Below, in pieces: positions 36,485-45,528 of a stretch of DNA of 64,000 nucleotides. The translations under genes were made by a program, and so were the position numbers. The notes beneath the pieces were generated by a model. It was not told where the DNA came from and did not search any database. It saw nothing but the letters and a program-made list of their open reading frames with translations. Each line of letters opens with the position of its first letter. Position 1 is the stretch's first letter. The DNA is taken from contig CAVVIQ010000001.1 in the NCBI GenBank assembly GCA_963748385.1, forward strand, positions 62,001 through 126,000, in the 5' to 3' direction. Source of the stretch: Rhodoblastus sp963748385. Its GTDB lineage: Bacteria > Pseudomonadota > Alphaproteobacteria > Rhizobiales > Beijerinckiaceae.

Positions 36485-36970
36485 TCACGGCTGCTGCGGC
36501 GGCTCGGGAATTCGGAAAGCCGAACTGGCCTTGATCCGCTCCATGGCGAAACGCGACGTGACCTTCTTCAGCGGCGCCGCGGCGATCAGGCGCTGGTAGA
36601 AACGGTCATAGGCCGCGGTGTCCGGAACCACCACCCGCAAAAGGTAATCGACGTCGCCGGCCATCCGATAGACGTCCATCACTTCCGGCATGGAGGAAAC
36701 CGCCAGCGCAAAACGCGCCAACCAGCCCTGCGAATGGTCGTCGGTTTCGATCGAGACGAAAACGGTGAGCCCGAGCCCGATTTTCTGTGGATCGACCAGG
36801 GCCACCCGGCCGGTGATGACGCCGGACTTTTCGAGTTTCTGCACCCTTTTCCAGCAGGGCGTGGGCGACAAGCCGACTTCGCGCGCGAGATCGGCGACCG
36901 CTATATTGGCGTTCGCCTGGAGCGCGGTCAGAATCTTGCGGTCGATCGCATCCAGAGTTTCCCGCGTCAC
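36485..36970 (-). CDS. Lrp/AsnC-family transcriptional regulator
   Basis: This 161-aa regulator has the helix-turn-helix LDAIDRKILTALQANANIAV, LAREVGLSPTPCWKRVQKLE, and a RAM ligand-binding domain (VDYLLRVVVPDTAAYDRFYQ). I chose GTG 36970 because AAGGAGG lies seven bases upstream; a GTG at 36988 would place that site inside the gene. It is directly downstream (46 bp) of the transglutaminase-like gene on the same strand. Ligand, likely an amino acid, is unknown. Confidence 0.9.
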   Translation of the reverse strand: MTRETLDAIDRKILTALQANANIAVADLAREVGLSPTPCWKRVQKLEKSGVITGRVALVDPQKIGLGLTVFVSIETDDHSQGWLARFALAVSSMPEVMDVYRMAGDVDYLLRVVVPDTAAYDRFYQRLIAAAPLKKVTSRFAMERIKASSAFRIPEPPQQP

Positions 36971-37016
36971 AATCCGCCCTCCTTGCACGCAAAGCGCGAG
37001 CGGGGTTTATCGCCTT

Positions 37017-37850
37017 TCATTGCTGAATTTGCCAGCTCGCCTGTCGGCCGGCGTCGACGGTCAAGGCGGCGCGCTTGTCCTCCCGAGCCGAAGTGAAACA
37101 CACGGCGCGGCGGGGCGCGGCGGCGAAGAAATCGAGTCCCATGGCGATGCGCAGATGTTCGTCGCGTGGACAGAAGCCGAGCGCCGGATCGAAGCCGATC
37201 CAGCCGATCGGTTCGACGAAGACTTCCGCCCAGGCGTGATGAGCGCCGGCGTCCTCCACGGCCCCGGCGCCGAGATAAAAGCCGGAAACGAACCGCGCCG
37301 GAACGCCGAGGCTGCGCGCCGCCGCGACAAAGACCTGCGCCAGTTCGCGAGCCGACCCGGCGCGCGCGGCGAAAACCTCGCTCGCGGGACGCGGAGTTTC
37401 GGTCTCGCCGGGCGCGAAGGCCACAGCCTCATGCAGGGCGCCCATGAGAAGATGCATCCGCCCGAGCGAATCGGCCTCGTTGGCCAGGGCGTCGCGCGCG
37501 TAAACGTCCAGTTCCTCGCCGGCATGGGTCGCGGGCGCGTCGCGCAGAAAAACGTCGAGCGGGAATTTTTCACCGAGCCCGCGCACGACGCCGGCGGCGT
37601 CGTGGGTTTCGACCACGCCTTCCGCCGTGACGGTCACGCCGTCGAGCGGGCCGTCGTGGGAACAGGCATGGACGATATTGCCGAAGGCGTCCTCGCCGCG
37701 GCGCAGGGTCGCGTCCGGCAGGACGTCAACCCGCCAGTCCCTGATCTCCTGGCTGTCGAATCCACGCGGCGTAAGCCGGAGGACCTGGTTCAGGCCGCGA
37801 ACCGGTTCGGCATAGGAGACCTGAAGCTGAAATTGAACGGAGGCGCGCAT
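37017..37850 (-). CDS. Transglutaminase-like protein lacking the catalytic Cys
   Basis: This 277-aa protein has the same architecture as the product at 29016, with the His205 (HHAWAEVF) and Asp221 (GFDP) motifs, but the catalytic segment reads ARAGSARELA, so the Cys position is Ala167. It should be inactive as a thiol enzyme unless another residue takes over. It follows the alpha-E and ATP-grasp genes with 34-bp spacing. Nearby Cys residues do not align with the nucleophile position. Confidence 0.9.
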   Translation of the reverse strand: MRASVQFQLQVSYAEPVRGLNQVLRLTPRGFDSQEIRDWRVDVLPDATLRRGEDAFGNIVHACSHDGPLDGVTVTAEGVVETHDAAGVVRGLGEKFPLDVFLRDAPATHAGEELDVYARDALANEADSLGRMHLLMGALHEAVAFAPGETETPRPASEVFAARAGSARELAQVFVAAARSLGVPARFVSGFYLGAGAVEDAGAHHAWAEVFVEPIGWIGFDPALGFCPRDEHLRIAMGLDFFAAAPRRAVCFTSAREDKRAALTVDAGRQASWQIQQ

Positions 37851-37884
37851 GGAGCGGGATTTTCCACCAAACCGGGGAGGATGT

Positions 37885-38844
37885 CTATCCGATCAGATAT
37901 TGCTCGGTGATCTCCGCGCCCAGCCGGTTGTTCTCGTTCACGAATTCGTCCACGAATTCGTGCAGGCCGGACTGGAAAATCTCCCCGATCGAGGCGCCTT
38001 CCAGCCGCCGCTTCACGTTTCGGGCGAGGCGCTGGGAGGCGCCCTGGCGGCCATATTGAGCGGCGATGGCGTCGAGGAATCGCACGATGTTGTCGTAGCA
38101 GGAAATGAGCGAGCGCGGCATTTCCGGACGCAGGATCAGCAGGTCCGCGACATTCCAGGGCTTGATGCTTTCGCGATAGACCCAATGATAGGCGGTGAGC
38201 GCGGAGACCGAGCGCAGGATCGCCGACCACTGGAAATAATCGACCGAGCCGCCGACCATCTCCTGCTCGGGCAGCAGAACGTGAAATTTCACGTCGAGCA
38301 CGCGGGCGGTGTTGTCGGCGCGTTCGACATAGACGCCGAGCCGCGAGAAATAATAGGCGTCGTTGCGCAGCATGGTGCGGTAGCCCAGGCCGTCGTACAG
38401 GCTCGACGTGGTCTTGACGTAATCGAGAAAGCCGATCAGCTCCTCGCGGTCGATCCGGCCATGCTCCCTGTGCGTCGCCTCGAATTTCCTCAACTCCAGC
38501 CAGGCGCTGTTGATCCCCTCCCACATTTCGACGGTCAGCGCGGTGCGCACGGCGCGGGCGTTGGTTCGTCCGAACTCGATGCAATTGCGGATGCTCGACA
38601 GATTGCGCTCATCGAAGGCGAGATAAGCGATGACATTGGCCTCGTCCGCCGTGTCGAAATGTTCGAAAAAGGTCTCGTCGGCGCCAGAGGCGATCAGCAC
38701 GCTTTTCCATTCGTCCTGCGCCGTTGCGTAGGCCGTGGGCAGAGCCGCGATGCGGCTGGAGGCCTCGATCAGGCGGGCGAGGAAATCGGCGCGCTCCAGA
38801 TAGCGCGAGACCCAGAAGAGATTGTCGGCGGTGCGGGCGAGCAT
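37885..38844 (-). CDS. Alpha-E domain protein
   Basis: This 319-aa all-helical protein (MLARTADNLFWVSRYLERAD, the alpha-E hallmark) is the separate form of the domain fused at 26500. The family is thought to have an enzymatic or substrate-binding part in peptide ligation with ATP-grasp partners, but its activity is not known. It lies 48 bp downstream of the ATP-grasp gene and 34 bp upstream of the transglutaminase-like gene. Confidence 0.92.
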   Translation of the reverse strand: MLARTADNLFWVSRYLERADFLARLIEASSRIAALPTAYATAQDEWKSVLIASGADETFFEHFDTADEANVIAYLAFDERNLSSIRNCIEFGRTNARAVRTALTVEMWEGINSAWLELRKFEATHREHGRIDREELIGFLDYVKTTSSLYDGLGYRTMLRNDAYYFSRLGVYVERADNTARVLDVKFHVLLPEQEMVGGSVDYFQWSAILRSVSALTAYHWVYRESIKPWNVADLLILRPEMPRSLISCYDNIVRFLDAIAAQYGRQGASQRLARNVKRRLEGASIGEIFQSGLHEFVDEFVNENNRLGAEITEQYLIG

Positions 38845-38892
38845 GGGACGGACTCGAGGCGAAAGGCTGCGGGCGGATTTTTTTTCGACGTT

Positions 38893-40368
38893 TCAATGGG
38901 TCGCGGCGTCGGTCTCCAGAATCCAGGTGTCCTTGGTGCCGCCGCCCTGGCTGGAATTGACCACCAGCGAGCCTTCCTTCAGGGCGACGCGGGTGAGGCC
39001 GCCGGGCACGATCCGCACGCCCTCGGCGCCCGAAAGCACGAAGGGCCGCAGATCGACATGGCGCGGCGCGACCCCGCCGGGGAAAGAGGTCGGGCAGGTC
39101 GAAAGCGACAGGGTCGGCTGGGCGATGAAGCCTTCGGGCGCGGCCTTGAGCTTCTGGCGGAAGGTCTCGACCTGCTCCCGGCTCGCGTGCGGCCCGACCA
39201 GCATGCCGTAACCGCCGGAGCCATTGACCTCCTTGACCACCAGTTCATGCAGATGGTCGAGCACATATTTCAGCGCGTCCGGCTCGCGGCAGCGCCAGGT
39301 CGAGACATTCTTCAGCTTCGGCTCCTCGCCGAGATAGAAGCGGATGATCTCCGGCATATAGGTGTAGATCGCCTTGTCGTCGGCGACGCCCGCGCCCACC
39401 GCATTGGCGAGCGTGACATTGCCGGCGAGATAGGCGCCCATAAGCCCCGCCGCGCCGAGCGCGGAATCGGGGCGGAACGCCAGCGGATCGAGAAAATCGT
39501 CGTCCACCCGGCGATAGATCACGTCCACCCGTTTCAGACCCTCGGTGGTCCGCATAAAGACCACGTCGTCCCTGACCAAGAGGTCGCGGCCTTCGACCAG
39601 TTCGACGCCGAGCTTGTCGGCGAGGAAGGAATGTTCGTAAAACGCCGAATTGTACAGGCCGGGCGTCAGCACCACGATATTGGGCTCGTCCGGGCAATGG
39701 GGCGGCGCGACAGAGCGCAGGGACGCCAGAAGCGCGTCGGGATAATTCTCGACCGGCAGCACGCGATGATCGGCGAAGAGATCGGGCGCGAGCCGGATCA
39801 TCATTTCGCGATTCTCCAGCATGTAGGAGACGCCGGAGGGCGTGCGGCAATTGTCCTCGAGCACATAGAAATCGTGATCGTCGACGCGGATGACGTCGAT
39901 CCCGGCGATATGGGTCCATATGTCGTGCGGGACGCGATGGCCTTGCATTTCCGGGCGGTAGGCCGGATTGCGGAACACCAGATCCTCGGGCATGACGCCG
40001 GCGCGAATGATTTCCTTCGCGCCATAGACATCGGTCAGGAACATGTTCAGCGCCTTGACGCGCTGGATCAGCCCGGCTTCCAGCCGCAGCCATTCGTCAT
40101 GGCCGAGCAGACGGGGGATGATGTCGAAGGGAATGAGCCGCTCGGCGGCCTCCTTGTCGCCATAGACGGCGAAAGTGATGCCGATGCGGCGGAACAGCAT
40201 TTCCGCCTGCTGGCGGCGGGAATCAAGCAGGCCGGGCGGGGAGGTCTCCAGCCATTGCGCGATGCGGCTGTAAAGGGCGCGCGGCGCCGAATGGCTCCCG
40301 AAATCTTCGCCGTTCATCTCGTCGAAACAGGGCGCGGTCATCGGCTCGATCGCCTTCTGGAAGGTCAT
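38893..40368 (-). CDS. Circularly permuted type-2 ATP-grasp protein (intact loop)
   Basis: This 491-aa ligase-type protein retains the ATP-binding loop VVKEVNGSGGYGMLVG and VLEDNCRTPSGVSYMLENRE, with MILEGRDLLV-type strand motifs and SQGGGTKDTWIL at the C-terminus. It should form amide bonds using ATP, presumably a peptide tag on an unknown target. It leads the second amidoligase set. The C-terminal part VVNSSQGGG is typical for the family. Confidence 0.92.
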   Translation of the reverse strand: MTFQKAIEPMTAPCFDEMNGEDFGSHSAPRALYSRIAQWLETSPPGLLDSRRQQAEMLFRRIGITFAVYGDKEAAERLIPFDIIPRLLGHDEWLRLEAGLIQRVKALNMFLTDVYGAKEIIRAGVMPEDLVFRNPAYRPEMQGHRVPHDIWTHIAGIDVIRVDDHDFYVLEDNCRTPSGVSYMLENREMMIRLAPDLFADHRVLPVENYPDALLASLRSVAPPHCPDEPNIVVLTPGLYNSAFYEHSFLADKLGVELVEGRDLLVRDDVVFMRTTEGLKRVDVIYRRVDDDFLDPLAFRPDSALGAAGLMGAYLAGNVTLANAVGAGVADDKAIYTYMPEIIRFYLGEEPKLKNVSTWRCREPDALKYVLDHLHELVVKEVNGSGGYGMLVGPHASREQVETFRQKLKAAPEGFIAQPTLSLSTCPTSFPGGVAPRHVDLRPFVLSGAEGVRIVPGGLTRVALKEGSLVVNSSQGGGTKDTWILETDAATH

Positions 40369-40684
40369 GTCCGGCAGTCTCCACGGCGCCCGCGCGCCGG
40401 CCGTCCAACGGTCCCGAAAGACTGTATCGCCCGGCTCGCCCGCGCCTCAAGTCAATTTAAATGCCGGCCTGCGCGATCTCACAGCCCAAATTTTTCGCTC
40501 GGCGCCCGATAAGAGGCGAATTGGTCACGAGCTTGCCGATCCTGCACAAAAATTGACCATACTGGCCAAATGTCTATCGGCGCCCGGGCGAGGTTCGACG
40601 CCTGGCGCCGTTTGCGTGCGGGCGCGCACCTGGGATACAAGCGCCGGCGGCCTTCGGGCATCTGGCGCCGGATCGGTTCCTCAC
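40369..40684. other. Divergent intergenic region, 316 bp
   Basis: Between the ATP-grasp gene and the RND pump. A weak plus-strand promoter candidate is TTGACC (40553-40558), 16 bases, then TATCGG (40575-40580). No gene or repeat is seen. Confidence 0.4.
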
Positions 40685-41815
40685 ATGCGCAAATTCGTTT
40701 TCGGCCTCGTTTTTCTCGGACTCGCCGCGCTCATCGGCGGGGCCTGGTATTTCCATTTCCATTTCAAGCCGCAAATGGCGCGCGTCGCCATCGGCGCCAT
40801 GAAACCTCCGCCGGCTGGCGTCGCGGTGGAGGCGGCGCGGGCCGAGAACTGGGCGCCCCATGTCGCGGCCATCGGAACGTTCAAGGCGGTGCCGGGCATA
40901 GACGTCGCCAGCCAGGTTGCGGGAATCGTCGCCGAAATCGCCTTCAGGAACGGCCAGGACGTCGAAAAGGGCGCGCTGCTGGTCAAGCTCGACGATTCCA
41001 CCGAGCAGGCCGATCTGCGCGCCAATCTGGCGCTGATGAAGAACGCCCAGGAAGCCTTCGAACGCCAGCAGGCGCTGGAGGCGCGCGGCGTCGCGGCGCG
41101 ATCCAATTTCGACCTCGCCCAGGCTGTCCGCGACCAGGCCGCCGGCGCCGAGGACAAGACCCGCGCCCTGATCGCGCAGAAAACCCTGGTCGCGCCTTTT
41201 TCGGGCCGGCTCGGCATCCGCAAGGTCGATGTCGGCCAATATGTCGGCGCCGGCGCGCCGATGGTGTCGCTGCAGCGGCTCGACCCGATTTTTCTCGACT
41301 TCCCGGTCCCGGAGCAGAATTTTTCCGACCTCGCCATCGGCCAGCCGGTCTCCGCGCGGCTCGACGCTTTTCCGGGGACGGATTTCCAGGGCAGGATCAG
41401 CAATATCGACGCACGGGTCGATCCCGCCACCCGCGCTGTTCTGGCGCGCGCGGAGTTCGCCAATCCCGACAAGAAAATCATGCCCGGCATGTTTGGCCAT
41501 GTCGATTTCTCCACCGGCAAGCCGGCCCCCGTCGTCACCGCGCCGCGCACATCGGTCGATTATTCGCTTTATGGCGATTCCGTCTATGTCGTCGCGCCCG
41601 ACGACAAGGCCAAAGGTTTTGACGGATCGCTCCATGTCGAACGCCGCGCGGTTACAGCCGGCGACACCCAGGGCGACCGCGTCGTGATCCTTTCGGGCGT
41701 CGCGCCCGGCGAAAGGATCGTGACCGAGGGCCAGATCAAGCTCCAGCCCGGCGCGGCGGTGCGGATCGAATCCGATGCGGCGATGACGCCGCCGGCCGCG
41801 CGGTCTCTTCCGTGA
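40685..41815 (+). CDS. RND efflux periplasmic adaptor (HlyD/MFP family)
   Basis: This 376-aa protein has one N-terminal membrane anchor (FVFGLVFLGLAALIGGAW), a lipoyl/barrel-sandwich part (FRNGQDVEKGALLVKLD), a helical hairpin (LALMKNAQEAFERQQALEAR) and IAQKTLVAPFSGRLGIRKVD. It is the adaptor of a tripartite pump with the downstream permease. ATG 40685 has no clear Shine-Dalgarno. No outer-membrane channel gene is next to it. Confidence 0.92.
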   Translation: MRKFVFGLVFLGLAALIGGAWYFHFHFKPQMARVAIGAMKPPPAGVAVEAARAENWAPHVAAIGTFKAVPGIDVASQVAGIVAEIAFRNGQDVEKGALLVKLDDSTEQADLRANLALMKNAQEAFERQQALEARGVAARSNFDLAQAVRDQAAGAEDKTRALIAQKTLVAPFSGRLGIRKVDVGQYVGAGAPMVSLQRLDPIFLDFPVPEQNFSDLAIGQPVSARLDAFPGTDFQGRISNIDARVDPATRAVLARAEFANPDKKIMPGMFGHVDFSTGKPAPVVTAPRTSVDYSLYGDSVYVVAPDDKAKGFDGSLHVERRAVTAGDTQGDRVVILSGVAPGERIVTEGQIKLQPGAAVRIESDAAMTPPAARSLP

Positions 41816-41825
41816 GCGCGCGCTG

Positions 41826-44800
41826 ATGGGAGCCTTCACCGATCTCTTCATTCGCCGGCCGGTGCTGTCCATCGTCGTCAGCCTGCTGATCCTGCTCGTC
41901 GGCGCGCAGGCCGGGTTCAAGCTGCAAATCCGGCAATATCCGACCCTGTCCTCGGCGAGCATCGTCGTCACCACCACCTATCCGGGCGCCAACGCCGACC
42001 TCATCAAGGGCTTCATCACCACGCCGATCGAACAGGCGGTGGCGAGCGCCGAAGGTCTGGACACTCTGGTTTCCAATTCGCAGCAGAACGTCTCGACCGT
42101 CACTCTCAACCTGCGGCTCAACGCCAACGCCGACCGCGCCATGACCGACGTGCTCGCCAAGGTCGCGCAGATCAAATATCTGCTGCCCAAAGAGGCCAAC
42201 GATCCCGTGGTGGTCAAGCAGACCGGCCAGGGCACGGCGCTGCTCTATATGTCGTTCAATTCGGACAACTTGAGCGCGGCGCAGATCACCGACTACATCA
42301 CCCGCGTCGTCCAGCCACGCCTGCAGACCATCGACGGCGTGGCCAGCGCCCAGATCATCGGCGGGCGGAATTTCGCCATGCGCGTCTGGCTCGACCCCGA
42401 CCGCATGGCGGCGCGCGGCGTCACGGCGGCGGACATCCGCAACGCCTTGCTCGCCAACAATTTCACCTCCGCCGCCGGCCAGATCAAGAGCGATTTCACC
42501 CAGACCAGCATCAACGCCCTGACCTCGCTCGAGACGGCGAAAGCCTTCGCCCAGCTCGTGATCTTCAACAAGGGCGACGCGCTGGTGAAACTCGGCGACG
42601 TCGCGCGCATCGATCTCGGCCCGGAAAGCGTCGATTCTTCCGCCGTGTTCGACGGCCTGAAAGCGGTGTTCATCGGCGTTTACGCCACACCGACCGCCAA
42701 TCCGCTGAGCGTGATCGCTGACGTGCGCAAGGCCTTTCCCTCGATCGAGGCCGCGCTGCCCACGGGCATGAAGGGCGCCATCGCCTATGACGCGACCGAA
42801 TTCATCCGCGCCTCGATCCATGAGGTCGCCAAGACCCTGGCCGAGGCGGGCGTCATCGTCGTCATCGTGATCTTCCTGTTTCTGGGCGACCTGCGCTCGA
42901 CCTTGATCCCGATCGTCACCATCCCCTTGTCGCTGATCGGCGTCATGTTCTTCATGCTGCTGCTCGGCTATTCGATCAACCTTCTGACCCTGCTCGCCTT
43001 CGTGCTGGCGATCGGACTGGTGGTGGACGACGCCATCGTCGTGGTCGAGAACATCTATCGCCATATCGAGGAAGGCCATGCGCCGCGCGAGGCGGCGATG
43101 ATCGGCGCGCGCGAAATCGCCTTGCCTGTGGTCGGCATGACCATCACGCTTGCCGCCGTCTATGCGCCGATCGGCTTTATCGGCGGCCTGTCCGGCGCCC
43201 TGTTCAAGGAATTCGCCTTTACGCTCGCCGGCGCGGTCATCGTGTCCGGCTTCATCGCGCTGACCCTGTCGCCGATGATGTGCTCGAAACTTTTACGCCC
43301 GCACGAGCGCCATTCGAGGGGCCGCCGGCGCTCCATGGTCGAATTTCTCGACGACGCCTTCGACGGGCTGCGGCGGCGCTACGAGCGCCTGCTCCACCGC
43401 ACCCTCAACTTCCGCGCCCTCACCGTTCTCATCCTCGTCGGCGTGCTGGCGCTGACCGGCCTGCTCTATGTCTCGACGCCGCGCGAACTCGCGCCGGAAG
43501 AGGACCAGGGCCTGATCCTGACCATGGTCAAGACGCCGCAATACGCCAATCTCGACTATCTCGAAAACGTCACCGGCCTGCTGCAGAAGAACGTCTTCGA
43601 CAAGGTGCCGGAAAAGGAGCATGTCTTCGTCATCAACGGCTTGCAGGGCGTCAACAGCGGCTTCGCCGGCATGCTGCTCAAGCCGTGGAGCGAGCGCAAG
43701 CGCAGCCAGGCCGAGGTCCTGCAAAGCCTGCAACCCCTGCTCGCCGATCAGACCGGCGCCCAGATCTTCTCCTTCGCCCTGCCCTCGCTGCCCGGCTCGA
43801 CCGGCGGCCCGCCGGTGCAGTTCGTCATTCGCACCGCCGGCGACTATCTCACGCTCGCCCGCGTGCTCGACGAAATGCTGGCGCAAACGCGCAAGAGCGG
43901 ATTGTTCATCTTCACCGACGGCGACCTGAAATTCGACACGCCGCAACTGGAGATAAAAATCGACGCCGCCAAGGCGTCGAGCCTCGGCCTCACCATGCAG
44001 GACATCGGCGCGACGCTCGCGACCTTTCTCGGCGGCAATTACGTCAACCGTTTCAATCTCGCCGGGCGCTCCTATGAGGTCATCCCCGAGGCGCCGCGCG
44101 ACTACCGCCTGGGTTCGGACTGGCTGATGCGCTACCAATTGCGCACCGCGAGCGGCGCCCTGGTTCCGCTTTCGACCGTGGTCAGCATTACGGAAAGGAC
44201 CCAGCCCAACGCCCTGACCAGCTTCCAGCAACTCAACGCCGCGACGATCTCCGGCGTGCCCTTCCCCGGCCACACGCTCGGCGAGGTCTTGGGTTTCCTC
44301 GAAAACGCGGCGCAAAAGACTTTCCCGGAGGGCTATTCGTACGATTTCCAGGGCGAGAGCCGGCAATTCATGCAGGAAGGCGATGTGCTCGCCCTGGCCT
44401 TCGTTTTTTCGCTGATCGTGATCTATCTGGTGCTCGCGGGCCAATTCGAGAGCTTCCGCGACCCGTTCATCGTGCTGATCGCCCTGCCGACCTCGATGTT
44501 CGGCGCGCTGCTGCCGCTCAACATTCTCGGCGTGATCGGCGCGGCCTCGATCAACATTTTCACCCAGATCGGCCTGATGACCCTGATCGGCCTGATCTCC
44601 AAGCACGGCATATTGATGGTCGATTTCGCCAATCAGATGCAGCGCCGGGAGGGGCTTTCGCCGCGCGAGGCGATCGAGCACGCGGCCGGCGTGCGCCTGC
44701 GCCCGATCCTGATGACCACGGCGGCGATGGTCGTCGGCATGATTCCGCTGATCGTCGCCTCGGGCGCCGGCGCCCGCAGCCGCGCGGCGATCGGAATCGT

Positions 44801-44927
44801 CATCGGCGCCGGCATGAGCGTCGGCACGATTTTCACGCTTTTCGTCACGCCGGCGGTTTATTCGCTGCTGGCGCGCCGCCATGGGCGCGACGAAATTCTG
44901 GACTCCCCGCCGGGGGCGGAAGCCTGA
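41826..44927 (+). CDS. RND efflux permease (AcrB-type, HAE1)
   Basis: This 1033-aa inner membrane protein has 12 expected membrane segments, two large periplasmic loops, and the proton-relay GLVVDDAIVVVENIYRHIE in TM4 (Asp pair). Near the end, SKHGILMVDFANQMQRREG and RPILMTTAAMVVGMIPL are typical. It starts 10 bp after the adaptor gene, so they form one operon. Likely exports hydrophobic compounds; drug profile unknown. Confidence 0.95.
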   Translation: MGAFTDLFIRRPVLSIVVSLLILLVGAQAGFKLQIRQYPTLSSASIVVTTTYPGANADLIKGFITTPIEQAVASAEGLDTLVSNSQQNVSTVTLNLRLNANADRAMTDVLAKVAQIKYLLPKEANDPVVVKQTGQGTALLYMSFNSDNLSAAQITDYITRVVQPRLQTIDGVASAQIIGGRNFAMRVWLDPDRMAARGVTAADIRNALLANNFTSAAGQIKSDFTQTSINALTSLETAKAFAQLVIFNKGDALVKLGDVARIDLGPESVDSSAVFDGLKAVFIGVYATPTANPLSVIADVRKAFPSIEAALPTGMKGAIAYDATEFIRASIHEVAKTLAEAGVIVVIVIFLFLGDLRSTLIPIVTIPLSLIGVMFFMLLLGYSINLLTLLAFVLAIGLVVDDAIVVVENIYRHIEEGHAPREAAMIGAREIALPVVGMTITLAAVYAPIGFIGGLSGALFKEFAFTLAGAVIVSGFIALTLSPMMCSKLLRPHERHSRGRRRSMVEFLDDAFDGLRRRYERLLHRTLNFRALTVLILVGVLALTGLLYVSTPRELAPEEDQGLILTMVKTPQYANLDYLENVTGLLQKNVFDKVPEKEHVFVINGLQGVNSGFAGMLLKPWSERKRSQAEVLQSLQPLLADQTGAQIFSFALPSLPGSTGGPPVQFVIRTAGDYLTLARVLDEMLAQTRKSGLFIFTDGDLKFDTPQLEIKIDAAKASSLGLTMQDIGATLATFLGGNYVNRFNLAGRSYEVIPEAPRDYRLGSDWLMRYQLRTASGALVPLSTVVSITERTQPNALTSFQQLNAATISGVPFPGHTLGEVLGFLENAAQKTFPEGYSYDFQGESRQFMQEGDVLALAFVFSLIVIYLVLAGQFESFRDPFIVLIALPTSMFGALLPLNILGVIGAASINIFTQIGLMTLIGLISKHGILMVDFANQMQRREGLSPREAIEHAAGVRLRPILMTTAAMVVGMIPLIVASGAGARSRAAIGIVIGAGMSVGTIFTLFVTPAVYSLLARRHGRDEILDSPPGAEA

Positions 44928-44934
44928 GGCGCCA

Positions 44935-44960
44935 GGCCGGACGAGAATCCGGCCCCGTTA
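44935..44960. terminator. Terminator-like hairpin between convergent genes
   Basis: GGCCGGA / TCCGGCC, 7-bp stem, 6-base loop, followed by CCGTTATTT. It lies between the RND permease and the DksA-type gene. It can end the plus-strand operon. Confidence 0.5.
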
Positions 44961-45278
44961 TTTGCTGGCGCAGGCGATGCAGGTCACGGCCGTCGGCAGC
45001 GCTTTCAGCCGTTTGGGGTCGATCGGCTCGCCGCAGCGCACGCAAACGCCATATTCGCCTTTGGCGATGCGCTCCAAGGCCGCGCGAATCTGCTTGATTT
45101 CCAGAAGCTTGGACTTCTCCAGGCCCTCGAGCGCGTCCTGGCCTTCAAGCTGGGTCGCCTGCTCTTCCCAGTCGGCGGCAAGCTGGGAGCGCAATTCGCT
45201 GCCGATCTCCGCGACATGACCCGTCAGTTCCTGAAGGCGATGTTCGAGTTTTTGGGCGATGTCTTTATGGTGGGTCAT
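44958..45278 (-). CDS. DksA/TraR-type zinc-finger protein
   Basis: This 106-aa protein has a coiled-coil N-terminal part (LEHRLQELTGHVAEIGSELR) and a C4 zinc finger (Cys79-X2-Cys82, Cys100-X2-Cys103: VCVRCGEP, TCIAC). Family members bind RNA polymerase through the secondary channel; the short size resembles small TraR/DksA-like proteins. The upstream region 45279-45528 is a 250-bp divergent promoter region. Confidence 0.9.
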   Translation of the reverse strand: MTHHKDIAQKLEHRLQELTGHVAEIGSELRSQLAADWEEQATQLEGQDALEGLEKSKLLEIKQIRAALERIAKGEYGVCVRCGEPIDPKRLKALPTAVTCIACASK

Positions 45279-45528
45279 ATTCGTTCGATCCAGGGCAGTC
45301 GGGCGATCGCGATTCTTGTTGGCGCGGCTTCCGCTCATCGGCGACAGATTAGACTTGCGCGCGGCAGATGCAAATGTGTTTTGACTATCTGGTTTATCGC
45401 CCGCCGCGTTTTGGGGCTGGAGAAGGACGGCGCGATCGGTCATGATCGCGCCGATTTCATGGTTTGTGATCGATTCTTTACGGTGGCGCCGCATGATTGG
45501 CGCACCCCCCAAAAGGAGAGTTGATCCG

